Assembly (NCBI GenBank): GCA_050955105.1
Contig: JBPBQZ010000101.1
Location: forward strand, 1-17,472
Reading direction: 5' to 3'
Length of the DNA stretch: 17,472 nucleotides
Source of the DNA: JBPBQZ01 sp050955105
Lineage (GTDB): Bacteria > Pseudomonadota > Gammaproteobacteria > Burkholderiales > Burkholderiaceae
Positions 7,018 through 13,791 of this stretch are shown piece after piece; the stretch's first letter is position 1; every line of letters begins with the position of its first letter. Below the pieces are notes generated by a model. That model saw only the letters and a list, made by a program, of their open reading frames with translations. It searched no databases and was not told the DNA's origin. The position numbers were made by a program, and so were the translations under genes.

Positions 7018-7316
7018 AAATCGACCTTGCGTCCGGTTTCGCGCGAGCGGCTAAGGTCGAGGCCGGCGCCGACCAGCGGCGAGCGCCTTAGCGCGGCGAG
7101 GATGCTGCCTCTCTTGGTCGGCTCTTCGCCGATGGCCCGGCTGATCGCGGTGCGGATCTGCACCGCAGCCGCGTCGCTCTCCGCCAGGCGCTTGGCGAGA
7201 GTTCGGATGAGGTCACGATCGGTGTTCAAACCGAGCACCTCGAAGCGCGCCATGCCCCGTTCTGCGAGGCGGGACCGATACTGTTCGAGTGCTCGCTTCT
7301 GTGCGGCATTGCTCAT
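7014..7316 (-). CDS. Antitoxin partner of the PIN-domain toxin
   Basis: A 100-residue protein beginning MSNAAQKRALEQYRSRLAERG. It has a basic N-terminal helix, then FEVLGLNTDRDLIRTLAKRLAE, and a C-terminal SILAALRRSPLVGAGLDLSRSR segment ending KVDL. This small family is found directly upstream of PIN toxins. The N-terminal half probably binds DNA and the C-terminal tail masks the toxin, which is inferred from the arrangement. ATG 7314-7316 with AGGAACTC upstream is preferred over an upstream in-frame start at 7370, because the extra residues would overlap the predicted promoter. It overlaps the toxin by 4 nt. Confidence 0.85.
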   Translation of the reverse strand: MSNAAQKRALEQYRSRLAERGMARFEVLGLNTDRDLIRTLAKRLAESDAAAVQIRTAISRAIGEEPTKRGSILAALRRSPLVGAGLDLSRSRETGRKVDL

Positions 7317-7333
7317 TTCTGAGTTCCTGGGAA

Positions 7334-7372
7334 TATATCCAGCAATATAGCCTGATTTTTGAGGGATCACAA
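7334..7372 (-). promoter_or_regulatory. Toxin-antitoxin promoter with AT-rich operator
   Basis: Read leftwards, TTGTGA (7367-7372) and TATATT (7344-7349) are 17 bp apart, a good sigma70-like promoter whose start lies about 20 bp before the antitoxin ATG. A TATAT-N6-ATATA inverted repeat (7334-7349) covers the -10 and start region. This matches the usual autorepression by a toxin-antitoxin complex. Confidence 0.58.
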
Positions 7373-7680
7373 TGGGCTCCTGGCCGGGACGTGGGCGGCA
7401 GGGCGCAGCTTCGCTAATGAGCGAGTTATCGCCGCCGCTCCGTGTATTGGTATTGGAGGTGATCGTTGTCGCCTGCTGGTTCCCGGATCGGAGTGATTCG
7501 ACCGGAGCAGGCTTGCCTTGCCGCGCGTGACCGACGTCGGATAACTACGGCAGGCGCGCCACTATAGTGGCGGATCGAGCCGATGACTGCGCCATCGTGC
7601 GCGTGCCGCTGTGCTTGTATTTATATTGAAGTGACAGACGCGCCGGAGGGTACAACAAGGAATGAAACGGGCTGATCCCG
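7373..7680. other. Gene-free stretch with two perfect palindromes
   Basis: No credible coding frame is seen in these 308 bp. They contain CCGACGTCGG (7531-7540) and, 16 bp further, CGCCACTATAGTGGCG (7557-7572), a perfect 16-bp palindrome. Near the right end ACGGG-N5-CCCGT (7667-7681) overlaps the stop codon of the DUF2795 gene. It could be a weak hairpin terminator for that gene but has no T tract. Confidence 0.55.
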
Positions 7681-7899
7681 TCACTTCTCGTGGCCGATGC
7701 CTCGAGAGATATCGGCCGGACTGCGATATTTTTGATCCGGCAGCGCCTCTAGTGCGGCGGTGACTCTCGCCGGCGCATGGTTGTGGCGCGCCATCTCGAT
7801 AAGTGCTTGTTTGCTGGCCGGGAAAATCGCGCCCTCCAGAGCCCTTCGAATGTCGATGAATGAGCGGTTTAAATTACCGCTGAGACTGGCGCTTGTCAT
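7681..7899 (-). CDS. DUF2795-domain small protein
   Basis: A 72-residue protein. Residues 14-70 (FIDIRRALEGAIFPASKQALIEMARHNHAPARVTAALEALPD, then YRSPADISRGIG) match the DUF2795 pattern of small acidic/helical bacterial proteins, in which 'FPASK...L...A' and 'LPD..Y.SPADI..' are conserved. The function of the family is not established. The frame is open to 8040, but ATG 7897-7899 is chosen because GGGAGCACGAC precedes it and homology begins shortly after. It lies downstream of the alcohol dehydrogenase on the same strand but is separated by an intrinsic terminator, so it is probably its own transcription unit. Confidence 0.8.
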   Translation of the reverse strand: MTSASLSGNLNRSFIDIRRALEGAIFPASKQALIEMARHNHAPARVTAALEALPDQKYRSPADISRGIGHEK

Positions 7900-8072
7900 G
7901 TCGTGCTCCCAATGCGCTGGTTCGAAGCGCAGCGATGTGGCCTTCGCTCGCTGACTCTCGCTTCGGCAATGTTCCTCAAGCGAGGCATTGCGGCAGCCGG
8001 CGCCGGCTGACTGGGAAGCTTTCATCGTGATACATGACATCCACGCCTGCAGATTCGCCGACTGCGTATCTT

Positions 8073-8107
8073 AAAAATAGGCCAAGCCGCCTCATAAGGC
8101 AACTTGG
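8073..8107 (-). terminator. Intrinsic terminator of the alcohol dehydrogenase gene
   Basis: On the reverse strand a stem CCAAG-tt-GCCT / AGGC-gg-CTTGG closes a TATG loop. It is followed after CC by TATTTTTAA, that is a GC-containing hairpin plus a run of five Ts (8073-8077). It begins about 31 nt after the dehydrogenase stop codon. Confidence 0.7.
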
Positions 8108-8138
8108 TATTTACGCGATGAAACAATCGGCGATTCGG

Positions 8139-9308
8139 TCAGGGTTTCATCACCACTTTGATGCAGCCATCTTCTTTATCCCGGAAAGTCTTGTACATCT
8201 CGGGGCCGTCTTTGAGTGAAACCGTGTGGGTAATCACGAACGATGGATCGATTTGCCCTTCCTCGATGCGTTTCAGCAGATCGTCGGTCCAACGGTTGAC
8301 GTGGGTTTGTCCCATGCGCCAGGTCAGTCCCTTATTCATCGCCGCGCCAAACGGTATTTTGTCTATCAGGCCGCCATACACGCCCGGCACCGACAGGATG
8401 CCCGCGGGTCGACAAACGTAAATCATTTCGCGCAGTACATGAGGGCGATCGCTTTCAAGCATCACCGCCTGCTTGGCGCGATCATAGATGGCGTCGATCG
8501 AGCGCGTGGCATGCGATTCCATGCCGACCGCGTCGATACATTTTTCCGGGCCTTTGCCCTGCGTCAGCTCCTTGAGCCGGTCGAGCACGCTTTCGTTGTC
8601 GAAGTTGATGGTGATGGCGCCACCGGCGCGAGCCATTTCCAGTCTTTCCGGCACGCGGTCTATTGAAATGACCTGCCTGGCGCCGAGCAGGACAGCGCTT
8701 CGAATTGCCATCTGTCCGACCGGACCGGCGCCCCAGATGCAGACGGTATCGGTTGGCTCGATATCGCATTGCATGGCGGCTTGCCACCCCGTCGGAAAAA
8801 TATCGCCGAGAAATAGGACTTGTTCGTCGCTGAGACCATCGGGCACTTTCACATGAGTCTTGTCGGCGAAGGGCACGCGCACGTATTCGGCCTGGCCGCC
8901 TGGGTAGCCACCGGTCAAATGCGTATAGCCAAACAGACCGGCGGTGGTGTGTCCGAACAATTTGTCGGCAGCGTCCTTGTTGCGATTGGTACGCTCGCAT
9001 ACCGAAAAATTGCCGCGTTTGCATTGATCGCATTCGCCGCAAATAATCGTGAACGGCACAACGATGCGGTCGCCGACCTTGAGCGCTTTGTTTTCGGCGC
9101 CCACTTCGACGACTTCACCCATAAACTCATGGCCCATGATGTCGCCGCTTTCCATGCCGGGCATGAAGCCGTCGAACAGATGCAGATCCGAGCCGCAGAT
9201 GGCGCAGCAGCTCATCTTGATAATCGCGTCGCGCGGCGCTTCGATCTTCGGGTCCGGCACTGTTTCGTAGCTGATCTTCTTCTTGCCTTCCCATACGAGT
9301 GCTTTCAT
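8139..9308 (-). CDS. Zinc-dependent alcohol dehydrogenase (formaldehyde-dehydrogenase-like MDR)
   Basis: A 389-residue medium-chain dehydrogenase. The catalytic-zinc residues are C38 (AICGSDLH) and H60-E61 (GHEFMGEV). The structural-zinc cysteines C90, C93, C96 and C104 are complete, and the Rossmann loop GAGPVG lies in CIWGAGPVGQMAI. The long segment after DAVGMESHA, with DRAKQAVMLESDRPHVLREMI, is typical of the subgroup annotated as glutathione-dependent-formaldehyde-dehydrogenase-like. The true substrate cannot be told from sequence. GGAGGGTC lies directly upstream of the ATG. It is transcribed alone, closed by an intrinsic terminator, and is divergent from the SLOG-SLATT gene across 227 bp. 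Confidence 0.93.
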   Translation of the reverse strand: MKALVWEGKKKISYETVPDPKIEAPRDAIIKMSCCAICGSDLHLFDGFMPGMESGDIMGHEFMGEVVEVGAENKALKVGDRIVVPFTIICGECDQCKRGNFSVCERTNRNKDAADKLFGHTTAGLFGYTHLTGGYPGGQAEYVRVPFADKTHVKVPDGLSDEQVLFLGDIFPTGWQAAMQCDIEPTDTVCIWGAGPVGQMAIRSAVLLGARQVISIDRVPERLEMARAGGAITINFDNESVLDRLKELTQGKGPEKCIDAVGMESHATRSIDAIYDRAKQAVMLESDRPHVLREMIYVCRPAGILSVPGVYGGLIDKIPFGAAMNKGLTWRMGQTHVNRWTDDLLKRIEEGQIDPSFVITHTVSLKDGPEMYKTFRDKEDGCIKVVMKP

Positions 9309-9430
9309 ATGACCCTCCGATGGTCGCGAGCCGCCGAGCGGAATGCACGGGCGAATGGAAGCCTCTGTGCAACGATTGTTCCCGATTCATCCGGTGCCGC
9401 GTATATTCAGTTCACGCTTTCGCGTCTCAC

Positions 9431-9446
9431 AATTAGTTTTGTAATT
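9431..9446. repeat. Inverted repeat AATTA-N6-TAATT in the divergent promoter region
   Basis: A perfect 5-bp inverted repeat with a 6-bp spacer lies in the 227-bp gap between the alcohol dehydrogenase (leftward) and the SLOG-SLATT gene (rightward). It is AT-rich against a GC-rich background and is a candidate operator or promoter element. No convincing -35/-10 pair was found for either gene. Confidence 0.3.
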
Positions 9447-9535
9447 CGCGCGGCGCGCGGCGCAATCTACCGGCATATGCTGCACTCTGTGCCAAAATTG
9501 TAGGCCGCATTTCACCACATCAATCCACTCGATCC

Positions 9536-11503
9536 ATGCACCCTGATAGCCAGGCGAGCTTCATGAAACTGCCGCGTTCGGTCTCGGTCCTGGTGGCCGG
9601 GCACCGCAACGTCGGGCTCGCGCGAGACGGCGCGCAGGGCGGCGCCAAGCATCCCGCATTCGTCACGCTCGACGCGGTGCTCGAGCAATTCGCGAGCATG
9701 GCGCGGCCCAGCGCGGTGACGGACGCGCTGTTTCCCGCAGCTTTGTATCGCCCCGGTGACGCTTCGGTGCGCGTGCTCACCGGACAACGTGACGGCGTGG
9801 ATCAATATGCGATCGGCGTAGCGCATGGGCTTGGCTTGCCGGTGGATCTGCTGGTGCCCGATAGCGTACTGCCCGCCTGGCAGCCGCTGGCCGACCGTAC
9901 GCTGGCGCTCGGCTGTCCGGCCGAGATCCTCGCGCAGGACGAAACGCCTTATGCAATTCGAGATAACTTGGCATTGGCCTACGCGGACATTCTGGTGGCC
10001 GTGTGGGACGGTCAAGTCGCGCGCGATCGCGCCGGCGGCGTGGCGCGTCTGCTGCAGCGCGCGGTGGTCGCCGGCCTGCCGGTACTGTGGATCAACCTGG
10101 ACGGCGAGCTGCTGCATATGAACGGGCTCAGTGTCGACGAGCGCTGCCTGCATCTGCTGCGACAAATAGAGCCGGACGAGGCCTTGCTGCGAGGGCTGTT
10201 CTTGCCGTGCGCGCCCGGGCACGAAGTCTTGATTCCGGCGTTGCGCCAGCGCTTCAATCCGCTTGATAAGACCTTCACGCGGCCAGGCAAAGAGACCCAC
10301 ATGCTGGCCCGCTATGCGAAGGAACAACGTGGTTTGAGCTGGCTGGAGGCGCGTACTGGCGTGATTATGGAATACATGTCGGCGTTCTTCCGCGGCGATC
10401 GCCCCGCTATGGGCCGTGCCGTCCGCAAGGGCGTGACGGGGACGGCGGTCGCGTCGCATTTCGGGCCGGCGCAGCACAACCCCTTTGCCAGCGATGCAGC
10501 GATTGAACGGGCTGCAACGAATGAGCCCGAGCGCTCGGCGCGCGCCGAGCTCGATGGCCGTTTCGCCTGGTGCGATATGCGCGCCAACATCGCGGGCGGC
10601 AAACATCGCAGCAGCGTCTGGCTGCTGTATTTGCTGTCGTCCTTTGCGGTATTGATGGCGATTGCCGGATTCGTGCATGGTGATGAGCGTGAAGGCCGAT
10701 GGGAAATTGCCTATCCGATCGCGGAACTGCTTAGCCTGACGTGCATCATCGCGCTGGTGTGGATCGCCAAGCGTAATCAATGGCATCGCTCGTGGTTCGG
10801 GCATCGCTTTATGGCCGAGCAAATTCGTTCACTGGTGATGACGCAATGGTTTTTCGCGGCGCCGGCTCCTTTCCAAGAGCGCTTGTTCGACGTACCCGCA
10901 CACGCCGATGCCCGGCAGCGCCGCTCGATCTTGCGCAATGCCGAACTCTGGTTGCTGCAACGTACTCTGAGTGCAGATGGCTTGCCGCGCACACGTCCTG
11001 GATACGAACTGGCATCGGCAGGGCGAAGCGAGCTGGCCAGCTATCTGTGCAGCGTGATCGCGCATCAGCATAGCTTTCACGAGGTGAATGAAGCGCGCAT
11101 GGAGCGCTTGCACAAGAGCATGCACTACACGGCCGACACCTTGTTCTGCATCGCCGGCTTCGCCGTGGTCGCGCATTTCGTCCTGTCTTATTTCGATATT
11201 AGGGCGCTGCAATGGTTATTGATATTGATGACCGGCTTCGGCCCGGCGCTGGCCGCATCGCTGCACGGCATTGCCACCAAGCTGGAGATCGCGCGGCTGG
11301 CCGCCCAGTCGCACAAGGCCAGTCGTAACCTCGACGTGCTTGCGAAAGTGGTGGCGCCAGCCATCGGTCGGCCCGACGATCATGATTGGCAGGCGATGGC
11401 GCGGCTACGCGATGACGCCATCGAAGTCGGTACGATCATGTCGAACGAAAATGAACAATGGCGTCAATTGATTCAGGACCAGGTGACGGAATTTCCCGCA
11501 TGA
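9536..11503 (+). CDS. SLOG-like nucleotide-sensor fused to SLATT-like membrane effector
   Basis: The 655-residue protein has a soluble N-terminal Rossmann-like part (about 14-200) with SVLVAGHRNVGL, VLTGQRDGVDQYAIGVA (82-96) and ADILVAVWDGQVARDRAGGVARLL (150-173). This is the pattern of SLOG/LOG-like nucleotide-binding domains. A helical linker follows. Membrane segments are predicted at about 359-380, 391-411, 532-552 and 557-578, in two hairpins. The first pair is followed by KRNQWHRSWFGHRFMAEQIRSL, a W/R/AE-rich stretch typical of SLATT-type two-TM effectors, and the second pair is followed by a long charged helix. SLOG-SLATT proteins are predicted nucleotide-gated pore-forming conflict effectors. 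ATG 9536 has no Shine-Dalgarno, while ATG 9563 (646 residues) has AGGCGAG upstream and may be the true start. The stop overlaps the next gene (ATGA). A 436-codon antisense frame is a shadow. Confidence 0.75.
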   Translation: MHPDSQASFMKLPRSVSVLVAGHRNVGLARDGAQGGAKHPAFVTLDAVLEQFASMARPSAVTDALFPAALYRPGDASVRVLTGQRDGVDQYAIGVAHGLGLPVDLLVPDSVLPAWQPLADRTLALGCPAEILAQDETPYAIRDNLALAYADILVAVWDGQVARDRAGGVARLLQRAVVAGLPVLWINLDGELLHMNGLSVDERCLHLLRQIEPDEALLRGLFLPCAPGHEVLIPALRQRFNPLDKTFTRPGKETHMLARYAKEQRGLSWLEARTGVIMEYMSAFFRGDRPAMGRAVRKGVTGTAVASHFGPAQHNPFASDAAIERAATNEPERSARAELDGRFAWCDMRANIAGGKHRSSVWLLYLLSSFAVLMAIAGFVHGDEREGRWEIAYPIAELLSLTCIIALVWIAKRNQWHRSWFGHRFMAEQIRSLVMTQWFFAAPAPFQERLFDVPAHADARQRRSILRNAELWLLQRTLSADGLPRTRPGYELASAGRSELASYLCSVIAHQHSFHEVNEARMERLHKSMHYTADTLFCIAGFAVVAHFVLSYFDIRALQWLLILMTGFGPALAASLHGIATKLEIARLAAQSHKASRNLDVLAKVVAPAIGRPDDHDWQAMARLRDDAIEVGTIMSNENEQWRQLIQDQVTEFPA

Positions 11504-11979
11504 GCGAAGCGCGCCAACCGCCGCCGGACTTGCGCCGCGACCCTGCCGCGCGGCGCGTGATGAAACGTCCAGTGACGCTGCACGTGGCCTTCGCCACGAC
11601 GGATGGCACTTGTGAAACCCTGGAAGGGCCGGTGCGTTATCGTGCCGGCGATGCGATCGTTACAGGAACGCGCGGCGAGCAATGGCCGATCGAGCGGGCG
11701 CGCTTCGAGACGGCGTACGAGCCTTCAGCATCCGGCGAACCCGACGCGGGTGCCGGCAGTGCTGGTGAAAGCAACACGAGTGACGGCAACGCTGGGTGGT
11801 ACAAGAAGCGTCCACTGGTCGCGTTAGCGCGGCGCGTCGATGTGCCGCTTGCGGTGCCGGTCGGATGGCAGAACGATCCGCTCGATGCGCAGCCGGGCGA
11901 CTGGCTGCTGCAATACGGGGAAGGGGATTATGGTGTGGTCGACGCCGATGTCTTCGAGCAGACTTACGACCTGTTGTGA
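11500..11979 (+). CDS. PGDYG-like protein with internally duplicated domain
   Basis: A 159-residue soluble protein whose ATG (11500) overlaps the stop of the SLOG-SLATT gene as ATGA, so the two are translationally coupled. It has two copies of the same small module. Copy 1 (about 20-75) runs KRPVTLHVAFAT, YRAGDAIVTG, GEQWPIERARFETAYEP. Copy 2 (about 102-159) runs KKRPLVALARRV, AQPGDWLLQYG, EGDYGVVDADVFEQTYDLL. Each has K-R-P, then G-D, then F..(T/Q)(A/T)Y. I recognise this as the PGDYG-type domain. Its function is unestablished. A Gly/Ser/Ala/Glu-rich linker (76-99) joins the copies. Tight coupling suggests an accessory, ligand-binding or inhibitory partner of the membrane effector, which is inference. 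Confidence 0.75.
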   Translation: MSEARQPPPDLRRDPAARRVMKRPVTLHVAFATTDGTCETLEGPVRYRAGDAIVTGTRGEQWPIERARFETAYEPSASGEPDAGAGSAGESNTSDGNAGWYKKRPLVALARRVDVPLAVPVGWQNDPLDAQPGDWLLQYGEGDYGVVDADVFEQTYDLL

Positions 11980-11996
11980 GTCGATGAGTCGGTGAG

Positions 11997-12020
11997 GCGC
12001 CGACACTCCGACGTCGGCGC
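11997..12020. terminator. Hairpin between convergent genes, possible bidirectional terminator
   Basis: GCGCCGAC (11997-12004) and GTCGGCGC (12013-12020) form a perfect 8-bp GC-rich stem with an 8-nt loop, 18 nt after the PGDYG stop and 22 nt after the Sel1-repeat gene stop on the other strand. There is no T tract on either side, so it is at best a non-canonical terminator. Confidence 0.4.
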
Positions 12021-12041
12021 GTGGTGCGGCCGGATATCTCA

Positions 12042-13682
12042 TTAATTCGCGGCGCTCGCCTTGTTCTTCCAATAATCCGCCTGTGCCTGGTCTTGCGTAA
12101 CACCCAAACCATTTTGGTACAGATACGACAGATCGTTTGCGGCGTCGGCATTGCCCTGCGTCGCCGCTTTTGAATACCAGGTCGCCGCCTTCTGGAAGCT
12201 TTGCGTCACACCCAGGCCGCTTTGATAGAGGTAGCCGAGATTGGTTTGCGCGACCGCATTGCCTTGGCTGGCCGACTGATAAAACCAGCTCGCAGCGGTT
12301 TGGTAATTGCGCGTCACGCCGTAGCCGTTTTGATATAGCCAACCCAAATTATTTTGCGCGAAGCGGTTGCCCTGCGCGGCCGCCTGCGTGTACCACTTCG
12401 CCGCCAGCCCGTAGTCTTGCGTGACGCCCAGCCCATGCGAATAGAGATAGCCGAGGCCGTTCTCGCCGCCGGCTTCACCATGCTGCGCGGCGCGGCCATA
12501 CAAGCTGACTGCCAGCGCATAGTTCTTTTGCGCTAGCGCAGCGTCCCCCTGACTCGACAATGAATCGGCATCGGTAGCGTCGGTCGCGCCATTGCTGCCG
12601 GCCGTCTGGCTTGTCGGTGTGCTGGCATAGTCGCTGTCGGCGCTCTGATGGTCGCGTTTCACGTACCAGATCACACCCCCCGCGATCGCCACCGACACTA
12701 CGACGAGACCGACCAAGGCAGAGATTGCTATGCCTCCCAAGCCGTGGTCCTGTTCGTCGCTGCCATCGTTCAAGGTCGCCGCGGCGCCGGGGTTGGCCAG
12801 TGGCTGTTGCGAGGCGGCCAGTTGTCCGAGGTCTTCGGGTAGTCCTGGGTTTTCGGTTTCGAAGCGGCTGAATTGCACTGGGTAAAAGGCTTTCGCAAAA
12901 ACGATCATGTCTACGTAGCGCGAGGTCGAGTGCGGGAAGCGACTGCCGACACGTGCGAGAAAGGCAAAAAACGAACCCTTCACCATGCGTTGCTGATTGA
13001 TGATGCCTTCGGGGTTGACCGTGTAACCTAGTTGCCTGCCGACCATCAATTTTTGAAACGCCGACACCGCGCTGGAGATGTCACCATCGATGGACGCCAG
13101 CGCGAGGCGGTCGCCGGTGTACACCATGGCCCGTTCATACGGCATCAAAAAGAAATTGAAGATCAGCAGCTTTTGCGCGGCGCGGATGATCCAGCCTAGA
13201 AAGCCGGCTTGGCGCCGTGCACGCAAGTAACCGACGAATCGGCCTATCACCCAGCGCACTTCGTTATCGCTGACGCCGGATTCAAGCAGCTCCGAGTTAA
13301 GAAACACTGCATTGTGGAAGAAGAAAAACTTACGTAGAAAGGCGTTGAAGTTGCCTTGCTCGTAGACAAAGATGTAGACGGTTTTCTGGTAGCCGATCAG
13401 CGTTTTCAACTCTTCGGCAATCTCGTTGATGCGCGGGTAGTTAACGCTCGACACCAATATCGAATTACCCAGGAAACGGGAGAAAAAGACTCTTCCGCCG
13501 ATCCAGATCATCAACCCGAACAAGGGCACCAGCAGCACGACGGTGCCCGCTACAAGCGCGATGGCGATCAGTGGAAACAGGATGATGGAAAGCAGCAACG
13601 CCAGCACAAAACGCGGCTTTTGAGATGGATGTTCAAGCGCATGGAATTCGCGGTCGGTCATCGTGTGAGGCTGATCCGGCAT
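12042..13682 (-). CDS. Membrane protein: inactive M48-type peptidase fold plus Sel1 repeats
   Basis: The 546-residue protein starts with two membrane segments (about 24-45 and 47-66). A domain at about 75-275 follows, laid out like HtpX/M48 peptidases (NYPRINEIAEELKTL, VYIFVYEQGNFNAF, then SDNEVRWVIGRFVGYLRARRQ). The HExxH zinc helix is replaced by GRFVG (148-152). In the later helix VYTGDRLAL, the usual ExxxD-type glutamate is lost, so it should be proteolytically dead. A third membrane segment lies at about 316-342. A Ser/Thr/Asp-rich linker follows, then one TPR/Sel1-like unit and four clear Sel1 repeats (about 403-546), each with G(L/Y)GVTQ and W(Y/F).(K/Q)(A/S)A..G. GGGGGA precedes the ATG. 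The gene is divergent from the TIR-FGE gene (109 bp apart) and probably co-regulated with it. It may be a scaffold linking membrane and TIR signalling, which is inference. Confidence 0.8.
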   Translation of the reverse strand: MPDQPHTMTDREFHALEHPSQKPRFVLALLLSIILFPLIAIALVAGTVVLLVPLFGLMIWIGGRVFFSRFLGNSILVSSVNYPRINEIAEELKTLIGYQKTVYIFVYEQGNFNAFLRKFFFFHNAVFLNSELLESGVSDNEVRWVIGRFVGYLRARRQAGFLGWIIRAAQKLLIFNFFLMPYERAMVYTGDRLALASIDGDISSAVSAFQKLMVGRQLGYTVNPEGIINQQRMVKGSFFAFLARVGSRFPHSTSRYVDMIVFAKAFYPVQFSRFETENPGLPEDLGQLAASQQPLANPGAAATLNDGSDEQDHGLGGIAISALVGLVVVSVAIAGGVIWYVKRDHQSADSDYASTPTSQTAGSNGATDATDADSLSSQGDAALAQKNYALAVSLYGRAAQHGEAGGENGLGYLYSHGLGVTQDYGLAAKWYTQAAAQGNRFAQNNLGWLYQNGYGVTRNYQTAASWFYQSASQGNAVAQTNLGYLYQSGLGVTQSFQKAATWYSKAATQGNADAANDLSYLYQNGLGVTQDQAQADYWKNKASAAN

Positions 13683-13748
13683 AGTGCGGTCCCCCTGTGC
13701 GCGCCGGCGACTGGCGAGTTTTTATTTCGGCCGATACTATAGGAAGAC

Positions 13749-13774
13749 AATAAGCGGGACAAGCCAATAAGCGG
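13749..13774. repeat. 17-bp-period tandem repeat of AATAAGCGG upstream of the TIR-FGE gene
   Basis: AATAAGCGG occurs at 13749-13757 and again at 13766-13774, with GACAAGC/CAAGC after each copy. The 109-bp divergent intergenic region thus holds a 17-bp-period repeat 20 bp before the GTG. Such phased repeats often mark regulator binding sites. It could also be chance. Confidence 0.4.
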
Positions 13775-13791
13775 CAAGCAGCGGGGGACAC

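Noticed and set aside
7900..8040. The 47-residue upstream extension of the DUF2795 frame
   Set aside because: Low-complexity, no family match, and a better ribosome site sits before ATG 7899.
9512..10822. A 436-codon minus-strand open frame
   Set aside because: It is opposite the SLOG-SLATT gene and its translation is rich in H, Q and R with no domain pattern, as expected of an antisense shadow.
13749..13774. Repeat considered as a CRISPR or origin iteron array
   Set aside because: Only two short copies at a 17-bp period, with no spacers and no replication genes nearby.
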